NCBI RefSeq assembly: GCF_001039355.2
Contig: NW_019775569.1
Coordinates: forward strand, 538,622-602,621
Length of the DNA stretch: 64,000 bases
From: Lingula anatina
Taxonomy: Eukaryota > Brachiopoda > Lingulata > Lingulida > Lingulidae
Reading direction: 5' to 3'
A model generated the notes under the pieces. That model did not search any database, was not told the origin of the DNA, and saw only the letters and a program-made list of their open reading frames with translations. A program made the translations under genes and the position numbers. This document shows positions 55,014 through 64,000 of this stretch, in pieces. Position 1 is the stretch's first letter. Each line of letters opens with the position of its first letter.

Positions 55014-55015
<2 letters not shown>

Positions 55016-55080
<65 letters not shown>
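55016..55080. repeat. (TA)n microsatellite
   Basis: About 32 uninterrupted TA units; the YIYIYI frames across it are artefacts. Confidence 0.97.
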
Positions 55081-55082
<2 letters not shown>

Positions 55083-55464
55083 TTTTATATTCCTCTTATC
55101 AATTAAATTTAGTTCTCAATGTTTCCCACAACATTCAAAAGTACCTACAGTAATCGTTTGTCATTTCTTATTGCCAAGATATGAAAAATATACTTTAAAT
55201 CAAGATCCAGAAATTTGAAATCCAATTTTATTGAAATAAAATATTTATTACAAATTGCATTACCAAGATATTATCTACAAAATCACCAAATTTGTATGCA
55301 TCATATTCTTGCTTTGTATCCACTGTTAAAGCTAGGATACTTTTTAACTTATAGGAATTGATTCAATAAGTATTAAAACCGATGATATGGTATATTTGGA
55401 AGATGATTGCCTCAGAACACTAAAAGAACTTTAAAAAAATACCCCCAGCCACACTGAACCAACA

Positions 55465-55470
55465 TTTATT
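55465..55470 (-). terminator. Candidate polyadenylation signal for the Sp38-like gene
   Basis: TTTATT on the plus strand, AATAAA on the minus strand, about 155 bases past the stop at 55624. Confidence 0.45.
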
Positions 55471-55623
55471 TACATATTTCTATACACATGAGCTAAATTT
55501 TCAAAGTCATTCAAAGCCTTCCGGTGAGTGCACACCTGGCATAGAGAATGTTATAGCATGTGCTCTGCAGGCACACCAGAAAGCCTAATAGCCAATGCCT
55601 TCAGCAAGATATATAATAAAGAA

Positions 55624-58600
55624 CTAGTTGTTCCTCCTTGCATTGATGGAGGCCAGAAGAGCCCCTCTGCCCATCCCCATGGCTGGTGGGGCTGGTGCAG
55701 GCTGAGAAGGGGGTGGGGGTGCCATGGTGGGTGGTGCCATACCCATCTGCTGCTGTGGTGCCATACCCATCTGTTGCTGTGGTGCCATACCCATCTGTTG
55801 TTGTGGTGCCATACCCATCTGTTGCTGGGCAGCCATACCCATCAGCTGTTGTGGTGACCTGCCCATTTGACGTTGTGCCATGTTCATTTGTGAAGAAGCC
55901 ATACCCATCTGTGGTGCCATCATGTTCATCTGCTGTGGAACCGCTTGCTGTTGCCCTGGAAATGCCATAGTCGATGCCTGCTGGTACAAGTTCATAGTTG
56001 GTGCCTCCATGGAATGCTGGTGCTGTGGGGGGAGAGGGGCCTGCATTTGTGGTGGTCCAGGGGATTGCATGACATCTTCCTCCACTTCCTCAAAGGTACC
56101 CTCTATGTTCCAAGGGTGGAACTGCTCATATTCGTCATAGTAGCCCTTGCTGGTGTACCAGTAGCCCCCCTCCTCATTCCAGAGTGGTTCCTCATTACCC
56201 TGTGGTTCCTCCTCTATTCTGTCCAACATCATGTCTCCCTGCATGTTCATTCCACCCATGAGAGGTGCTGTCTCAAAGTTTTCGTCCCTGATCACATAGC
56301 TTCCTCCTCCGTAAATTGCATCCAACTAAAAAGATGAAGAAAATGAAAATAATATTATTATATTTATTCAGAGGGTAGGGAATACCTATTGCGTTCCGCG
56401 TGATCAGCCTTATTTTTTGAGTGTGTTGTTTGAGCCCAACATTCTGCAAGAAACCTCATTCAGGAATTCTTAGTGATTGGCCTGAATATATCTTGGTGTT
56501 TGGTGATTGATCTGTTTTAAAGTTGGTGATTGGTAATTAAGGGGGAGGGGGTATTCATTACCCTCTATTTAAATTAATTTTTTCATATATTTATACAAGC
56601 ACTACGAAAAAAAAAACAAAAAACAAACAAAATAGATAAAATAAATAGATACATGTATATAGACACATTTATGAAAAATTAAATGGTTGTTTTCCTTGAA
56701 AAGGAGAAAAACAGGTAGGTATCTTATAACATTTTATCAACTTCATACTATCAGCCTCAGAACTGTAACCTACCTGGGCCCTAGAGGGAGGAGGGTTTTG
56801 TGCTCTGTTGGGATCCAAATTTTCAGATTTCTTCTGCAGTCTGTGAGAGGTACAACACGGACACAGCTTAGTCTTGATTTTCTTGGCTACATTTGCTGCT
56901 TTCGAGTGGCGGCAGCATGACATAAGAATGCTGAAAAATGGAATGTTTAATTAATTTTTTTTAATATAATTACATGGTGGAAGCAGTAGTGAATGCAGTA
57001 ATAAGAGTTGGCATTTTAACAATTTTATAGGTACTTATTTTAAACTATCAAAGTAGTAACTGTCAACACATGTCAGGCACAATATGTGACATATATGGGC
57101 TCAAAATGTGTTTAAATCTAACCGTCATTAAGTATTTCTCACCAGCTTATTTGAAAATCCCTCCAATGGCATTTTTTCTTGAAAGAACATTAAGGACTAA
57201 GGAATTCTTCAAATTAACTCTTTCAGTCAAGACCATTTTAAAAACAAATTGAATTATTTAGCCTCTACCTACCAATACACAGCAGCAGGTCCTAACAGAC
57301 ACAACAGCACAAAGGCAGCTGCTCCTGCTGCAATCAGAACAGCTGTGGGACTCTGGGCAAACTCCTTGTTAAGTTTTTTTGCCAATGAATCACCTTTAAA
57401 ACAAGAATTTTCAGTTTATGAAGGTAATTACCAGATATCCAGTTGAGATAATAAATGAATATAGATACAAATGTCTTCAATCTGTATCTGGACTTGAAAT
57501 GTCTGTAAGTCATTGATTCCTATGACCATCAATGTTATTTCATAGCTCAGATAAACCTTGAAACTGAATCATCATGATCACTAACCAGCCATAGGCCTCA
57601 TGAAAAGTACCCAACATCAAAGTTATCAATCTATGGGCAGACACTGAATGAGTAGAAATTTATTCTAAACATTTGGATACACAGCAGGAAGGTACGTTTA
57701 TATAATTAAATCTGATATACTTCTATAAAATTTTCTCATTGCAGTTAACTTACACTTTGAATCAATTTTTCTTTGCAGAAATTTTACTGCTGGAAACCAT
57801 AAAATCTAAAAGCATTTTCAAAGATATATGTTAGATTTCCAAAATGAAGTGTTGTGATTTTTAAGAAGGATTATATTATTTTAACCAGACTGTTTTGCCC
57901 TTTGTCAGACCTATAGATAAATAAACCTTTCCAGTGGCTAAATCTATACTTACTGAAACAGTCTTCCAACCTGATTGTCCCTGTTGTTTTGGTGGTACTG
58001 TTGTTGGGGCACACAAGGCATTGCTGGGATGCATATTCTGACTGATAAAAACCTATGGCACAGGGTACACAAGTCTTGGTTTCTGGGACACTGTAATGGC
58101 CGGATTCACATGGAACTAGATTATAAATAAAATAAAATAAAACAAAATACAACATTTATTATTCTGCTTAAACTAAGACCACATTCCCATACCTAGATCG
58201 ATCTAGCAGGATTGACCCATCTAGGGGGGATTCTTGCTAAATTACTAAATTAATTATATATATATATTTCTACTTTCTTTTAAACTTCATCATTTATTGT
58301 TATACCTACCAATAACAAATTGGCACACTTACCACACTTATCTAAATTCAATTGATATCCACCTTCACAGGTCTCTGTTAATTTCCTGTGGAGATTTAAC
58401 AGCACATACTCTCTGAACTGAGGAGGTTTCTGTAATAACTGAATCTTCTCTGCCTCAAGTTGTGTGGCAATTTTCCTGTACCTCTGCAAGACACAGAAAG
58501 AAAAACTGCAAAACCATAACAAAGATATTATCCTCATATGGAACGGCAAGAAAAAATATTTCACTGACATTTAGATGTTGAGATGCTTGCAATGAATGTC

Positions 58601-61600
58601 ACATCCAAACACAATCAATTCACACCATCACATCTAACACATTATACCTTCTCAAGATATTGCTGGGTACTGGAGAGGACACAGCTGGAATTGCACATAG
58701 GAGGCTGGAAAGTGGCACTAGGAAGAAGAGTGAAAGAGTACCACACCTGGTGGCGCAGCAGAAGAGGATTGTACTGAAACATGAGACCAACATGTCACAT
58801 TTCTACACAGAAGACAACATGAGTTGAAATAATATTTCATTTTATAAGAATTTCATTTAAATATAAACAAGGTATCATGTATCTAGGTCTTATGTGGTGC
58901 ATGTAGTACGGCTGTTGCTGTGAATTACATTTTTGTTTGATACTGTACACATGCACATTAATGAACAGTCTATTCAAGGACCTGCGACTTCTGTAGCAGG
59001 AACTTTAGAAATACACAGCACGAACATTAGTAAAAAAATCCAAATTATTTTTGGTAGGAAGGACAACTTGCAAATGCTGTCATCTTGTGGCAGGTCTTAC
59101 CTGGTCCTTCAGAGAGTGACAGGCCCCAGTAAGATGGCTGATGTAACACCCAGCAGTACGACAAGCATGATGGATGACAGCTGACTGCAGCTGAAACTTC
59201 TTCTTCCTCACCACATGCTTACTGCAATGGTGTACCTTGTACTTAACATCCACCAAAAACCCAGTCACTGGATTTTTATAGACTATAAGAAAATATATGT
59301 TAAATTCAAAGACCAAGAATAAAGTCAACAAAGAAATCAAATGTACATGTAAATACAGAAGTAAAAGTTGGACGCTGACTCACATTAACAACCTATTTCT
59401 TCATTAAAGAGCAATGCATACCAGATTTGTTTTAGATTGATACAACAACAGACAAATAAAATACAAAAAATTGCCATTTGAAAAAGAATTTCCGAAACCA
59501 CATAAAAAGCATTCAATGCCACAATTTCAGACATATGCGCAAACCAGCAGTAAGGATTGTATGGTATACTATACCATGAAGAGCATTATAGAATGTCTGT
59601 GTAGTCTTGGGTCCACCAAAAGCAGTCTGACTACTGACCATACATGTGTACCGGCCACTGTCCTGTGGCTGGGCATCTTGGACAACCAAGTCACCTGTAA
59701 GCTGAATCTGGAACCTAAAAATATAGTTGACAATGGTTATTACCATCTTTTGTTAAGTATAAAATCACAATGCAGCAGTAAATTAATGCTGCAGAAGCTG
59801 AATGCTGCTGAATATTTTGCAGATTGAATCATGAGAAGTTTGTCCTACTTTGCATATCATTCAAAACCATTTGTACTGTTAGCACTCTTACCAGGCTTTG
59901 GAAATGTGACAATGCACTTTACCTAATTAGGAAATTAATTACCAGTACAGTAATCTGTCAATATTGCAACTTTAATTAATGTAAAATTCTTTCTTCAGAA
60001 TGGAGAGAGAGGGAGGGAGGGAGGGAGGATGAAAATAAATGCTTTAAAACTGTACCTGCTGTTAGTGAGGGGCTGACCTTTGCGGTCAGTCCAGGTAGCT
60101 TTAGGATCTAAAAGCTTGATGTATTGTGGACTGCAGGCTAGTACAACAGAACTGCCTCTCAAGACAGAGACTGAAAAACAGTAATAATACAATCAGTTAA
60201 AATGATTGGCATCTCACACTGTCAAACAAATACCCTGTACAAACAATCACTTCTTCTCACAGTATGGATGCATATACATAACCAAATATGAGATGATCAT
60301 AAATCAAAATTCACATTAAATTAACAAAATTTTCCTCCAACAAACACAACTATAATTTGGGGAGTTCAGGGGCGGATCCAGACATATTTTCTGACAGTCT
60401 TCCAAATTATCTTTGTTCATCTATCCTCAATTTTTGACTGTCTTCCAACAGAAAAAAATAGATACCTGTTAATGTATGTTAACTTGAAATTCTGTCCGTC
60501 TTCCAGAAGACCCAGAAGACAGCCTAAATCCGCCCCTGGAGTTCAATAATATTGACAAAGTTACCTCTATTTGCTATAGGCATAGTTGTTGGTGCCTGCT
60601 GAACTTGTTGGGCTGCCATCCCACCGTTTATTCCCATTTGTTGTGGAATTCCTTGCAATGGCGAAATAATACCTGTTCCTAACTGCTGTGAGACACCTAT
60701 TCCTGTCTGCTGTGGGACGCCTATTCCTGTTCCTGTCTGCTGTGGGATGCCAATTCTTGATCCTGTTTGCTGTGGGACAACATTTCCTGTTCCTGTATAC
60801 TGTGGGACAACATTTCCTGTTCCTGTCTGCAGTTGGATGCCACTACCTGTTCCTGTCTGCTGTGGGACACCAACTCCTACTCTTGTCTGCTGTGGGACAC
60901 CACTTCTTGATCCTGTCTGCTGTAGGATACCAATTCTTGATCCTGACTGCTGTGGGACACCACTTCCTGTTCCTGTCTGCTGTGGGATTCCAGTTCCTGT
61001 CTGCTGTGGGACACCACTTCCTGTTCCTGTCTGCCGTGGGATGCCAGTTCCTGTTCCTGTCTGCTGTGGGATGCCACTTTGTGTTCCGGTCTGCTGTGGG
61101 ACATTACTTCCTGTTCTAGTTGGTCTCTGCATTCCAATACCATTTGCCACCTGTTGTTGAGAGTTCCTACCTCCTCTTCCCATATGACCTTTCTGTGCAA
61201 CTGGCATAGGCTGTTGTGGTTCTGCAGTCCTTGTTGCTGTCTTAACTTGTAGCAGCTGTCTGGTTGTCAATTTTATATTGCTGCTGACAGTAGCTGGTGG
61301 TTGATTGGTACCTGGAGACTGACATGGCTTCATCTCACACCGATTCAATTCTATACCAAGTCCAGTGCATTTTCCATGCTGAGAACATAGCCGTCTTCTC
61401 GTTCTATTGCTTCTACCACATGACTTGCTACAAACGGACCAGGGTCCCCAGCCCTGCCATGATGCTGTAACTAAAGCAGGACAACTTTGTGAATTGCACG
61501 GCGTTGTCTCAACACCTGGCCCTGCACATGCTCCTGATTTTGGACACACACGGCTCCTAGCTTTGGCACCACCTCCACAAGACTTTGTGCAAGCTCCCCA

Positions 61601-62208
61601 AGACCCCCAACTTTGCCAATTAATCACAACAGGACAAGCATTTTGGTTACACGTCGCTCTCTCCTCAGCCATTCCAGGGCACTCTCCTTCAGATGGACAA
61701 TTGCGTGTGCGAGTTTTGTGTCCACCCCCACATGACTTGGAACAAGTTCCCCAAGACCCCCAATGGTGCCAATTAATAACAGGACAAGTATTTTGGTTAC
61801 ATGTCACTCTCTCCTCAGCACTTCCTGGGCACTTTCCTTGAGATGGACAATTGCGCCTGCGTGTCTTGTGTCCACCCCCACAAGACTTTGTACAAGCTCC
61901 CCAGGATCCCCATGGTTGCCATGTTGGTGTTGAAGCTCCACTACCTTTAGCTGAAATTTAAAAAAAATCGCTGTATACAACAGAATCAAATAATTTAATT
62001 TACAGAATTTTAAACAGCATGGCCCTTTTTAAATTGTTTTAGATTTGTTAGAAATCATATGAACCTCATTTAATATTAATCCCTATATCCAGTAACAAGG
62101 GTAAGTGAACATTTTAAAACTAGCAATATTAAGACAAGGACTTACCTGCTCTGATCTCAGCTTCAGAAGGTGGGGGCGCTATGTAAATATAAGCAAACAA
62201 TTGATTTA

Positions 62209-62246
<38 letters not shown>

Positions 62247-63850
62247 CTTTAATAAGCTACAAACACACACAAAACAATGTTTTAACTTCCTCACTTCAAT
62301 ATTACTATAATAGTATTTGATAACAATTAGAAAGGTTAAAATTTCAAAAAATTGTAGCCAACTTCTTCAGTATTCACACAAAATGCATGCACAAAAAAAG
62401 TAAATAAAATTAATTAAAAAATATATGTATATGAACATATGTTGTACCTCTTCCACTTTTTGCCATATTAAAAACAAAAACATTGTTGCTAGATGCTTTC
62501 TTGGGGTCACAATTCGCTCTGGTTTTATCTTTTGGTAGGAGAGCTATAAATTAAAATTACATGACATAACATGACACAACAAGCAATAGATAACTGATAT
62601 AAAATTTCTAACAAGAAAAACTGAGAATCTATAATTATCCAGGAACTACTTGATGTCATAATGTGAGCTCAGTTTATAACTGTAACTTAAGTGGGTATAG
62701 CAGTTACAAATTTTTGTAAATTGAATGATATGTTCTCAATATTAGTAATAGTAAAATAATACAATTTGTATTTATCTAAATTATATATATATATATATAT
62801 ATATAAAATAAACAAAATAAACAAAATAACTGTAATAATGATGTTCTTGGAAAAATGGGGAGTAACCCTGCCTGAGTGTAGTTAGTAACAGATGTAAATG
62901 TACTAGAATATACAATTCTTCAACATATATTTGTTCAATGCATGACAGGCCCAGGGAAAGGAAATTTGCCTTGCTTTGTTTTGCAAAAAACAAACAGAAG
63001 AGGCAAATTGATTGCTTTTGTCTTCTTTTGCTTGCTATGTTATTGTTTGATGGGGGAAGGGAGAAGAACCTCTAAAGCTAAGCCCCCACCCCACTCACCC
63101 ACCACCAACTGGATCCACCACTTAGTGACCACTGATGTTAACATGAATGAGCATATACATGTCACTTTGCCGATGAAAATTATATCTAACAATCATTGTA
63201 CCTTGTCTGACCACTGTGGCCAGAAAAATTCCATTAGGCTTGGCCACCATCTTCGTACATTCGTACATCTGTTTGCCACCAGATCTGGGATAGGAAAGAA
63301 ATAGGAGGTGCATGTATCTGAGGTGTGTATTGTATCATCGTTCCACTACTTCACCATTCATGTATATTAACAGATGTTTCCAAATATATGGATGTGCAGT
63401 CCAGTGTAGTTTTGCATTTTCTTTAATATTAAAGTACATCTCTGACTTCAAGGGCACAGTTTAGTCTGTTTAGAATTCTACTGCACCTAGAGAAATATTG
63501 CTTATGTAAAGCATGAAGTGTTATTAACTTGTCAAGTTAAAAGTTGGAAAGAAATGAACATTTTTATAACTGTAATGAAATCTTGCTGTTTTGTTTAAGC
63601 AATTCAGTTTTCTTTTTAAATAGCCCTAGCTTGTGTCACCATCCACAATTTTTATGGGAATTAATATCTTAATGGCCAAAATTACTAATACTTGTAAGTG
63701 TATAACTGTATTGTATCACCTGATTGCAATGTTCTACATTTGTAACAATAATTTTCACTTACGCTGGCAAGTCTTTTCTTCTTGATATGATATTCACAGT
63801 GTTGTGGTTAATGCACCTCATTCCAGTTGTAAATTGCATGCCTTTTTTTA
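55624..63850 (-). CDS. Transmembrane TSP1-Ig-Sp38/ZPBP-like protein with a Met/Gln/Pro-rich tail (5' end off window)
   Basis: Fourteen exons in phase: 63763-63850, 63202-63284, 62448-62543, 62146-62178, 60565-61950, 60056-60170, 59575-59714, 59101-59282, 58648-58773, 58333-58483, 57954-58115, 57273-57393, 56774-56930 and 55624-56325, about 1180 residues. Order: unrecognised N-terminal part; four TSP1 modules (WGSWGACTKSCGGG type); a hinge of PQQTGTGSG repeats; an Ig domain (DSGRYTC); a cysteine region with CRTAG and ACHSLKDQ; YSFTLLPSATF; CEGGYQLNLDKC, CESGHYS and CAIGFYQ. This Ig-to-cysteine order follows zona-pellucida-binding proteins (Sp38/ZPBP, Pfam Sp38), which are acrosomal in mammals. 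A membrane segment (AVLIAAGAAAFVLLCLLGPA) leads to a basic, cysteine-rich juxtamembrane stretch, an acidic region, QQQMGMAP repeats, polyproline and a C-terminal GRGALLASI (WH2-like). The Sp38 call rests on remembered family pattern. Alternatively a generic ephrin-receptor-like cysteine domain. The gene runs off the right edge. Confidence 0.8.
55680..55860 (-). repeat. Coding repeat, 24-bp unit (QQQMGMAP)
   Basis: About five units of CAGCAACAGATGGGTATGGC plus four bases in the last exon of the Sp38-like gene, more diverged towards the N-terminal side (AQRQMGRSP, ASSQMNM). Length is a multiple of three, so expansion keeps the frame. Confidence 0.9.
58186..58250. mobile_element. Truncated, diverged relative of MITE family 2
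   Basis: ACATTCCCATACCTAGATCG, then ATCTAGCAGG and a ..GGGGGGATTCTTGCTAAATTAC run resemble the left end of 31979-32186. It lies in an intron of the Sp38-like gene. No right end is found. Confidence 0.5.
60368..60537. mobile_element. MITE, family 1 copy B with 7-bp target duplication
   Basis: 170 bp from AGGGGCGGATCCAGACATAT to AAATCCGCCCCT, flanked by GGAGTTC at 60361-60367 and 60538-60544. Interior matches 3093-3256. It sits in an intron, ending only 27 bases from the donor of exon 60565-61950. Confidence 0.9.
60690..61110 (-). repeat. Coding minisatellite, 30-bp unit (PQQTGTGSGV hinge)
   Basis: About 14 units (some 24 bp) of a CCTGTCTGCTGTGGGACACC-type sequence encode a Gly/Thr/Gln/Val hinge between the TSP1 modules and the Ig domain. 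Threonines suggest O-glycosylation. The 30-bp period keeps several frames on both strands open, which explains the long antisense frames here. Confidence 0.93.
62208..62246. repeat. (ATT)n microsatellite
   Basis: About 13 units, in an intron of the Sp38-like gene about 30 bases beyond the acceptor of the small exon 62146-62178. Confidence 0.95.
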
Positions 63851-64000
63851 CTGAAACAAAAGAATACAGCTCAGAACACAATTCACCAAACAGTGTGAGA
63901 TCCATTTTTGAATACTTTGAGTAAAACTGAAAACAATGAAAAGCCCCTTACATGCGACAATACTCATCCAATTTTTTGATACTTACAAATGTAAGAAAAA
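63851..64000. other. Upstream intron of the Sp38-like gene, no exon seen
   Basis: The exon at 63763-63850 begins in phase 1, so at least one coding exon lies beyond the window. No clear exon is visible in the last 150 bases. Confidence 0.6.

Larger units (their letters stand above)
54569..55623. other. Intergenic, ATPSCKMT upstream region
   Basis: Contains the (TA)n at 55016-55080 and the 3' UTR of the Sp38-like gene. TTTATT at 55465-55470 (AATAAA on the minus strand) is a good polyadenylation candidate about 155 bases after that gene's stop. The ATPSCKMT promoter must lie here; no TATA box stands out. Confidence 0.5.

Noticed and set aside
55528-56337. Several plus-strand frames of 86-130 codons
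   Set aside because: Antisense of the QQQMGMAP-rich last exon; low-complexity repeats keep them open.
60688-61160. Plus-strand frames of 143 and 137 codons
   Set aside because: Antisense shadows of the 30-bp coding minisatellite in the Sp38-like gene.
60877-61200. Minus-strand 107-codon frame rich in SHSRQEQE
   Set aside because: Alternate frame of the same minisatellite; the chosen frame is the one joined in phase to TSP1 and Ig exons.

Overview
The window is nuclear DNA from an intron-rich, AT-rich animal genome. It is most likely a marine invertebrate (spiralian or invertebrate deuterostome); the sequence does not settle the phylum. The evidence is GT-AG introns with matching phases, animal-specific families (a salt-inducible kinase, a TNF receptor-like protein, thrombospondin type 1 modules, a zona-pellucida-binding-protein-like domain), many foldback MITEs, long microsatellites, and a 2-kb near-identical duplication at a single N that looks like an uncollapsed second haplotype.

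Layout. 0.45-1.5 kb (+): 3' fragment of a CR1/Jockey-like LINE. 7.8-11.4 kb (+): a complete four-exon gene for a single-pass receptor with signal peptide, TNFR cysteine-rich domain, one TSP1 domain, membrane segment and a long tail with five repeats, each carrying a TRAF2-type core. 14.3-17.9 kb (+): the C-terminal half of an SLC37 sugar-phosphate/phosphate exchanger; its N-terminal exons are not visible and an unsized N lies upstream. One SLC37 splice acceptor with the first 24 exon bases is amplified into a 47-bp tandem array. 17.9-28.4 kb: intergenic, repeats and a 548-base gap. 28.4-45.0 kb (-): complete nine-exon SIK2-type kinase gene (915 aa), with two perfect cAMP response elements just upstream of its start codon. 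45.7-50.4 kb: the duplicated block. 53.1-54.6 kb (-): complete four-exon ATPSCKMT (FAM173B) gene. 55.6 kb to beyond the right edge (-): 14 exons of a transmembrane protein with four TSP1 domains, a Thr/Gln repeat hinge, an Ig plus Sp38/ZPBP-like region, a membrane segment, and a tail ending in a polyproline stretch and a WH2-like motif.

The genes do not form a functional cluster. The most unusual items are the Sp38-like membrane protein, which could join an egg-coat-binding type ectodomain to actin; the TNFR-TSP1 receptor with repeated TRAF-like motifs; and the splice-acceptor minisatellite in SLC37. All exon joins were made by eye from splice sites, phase and family resemblance. No alignments or searches were run.
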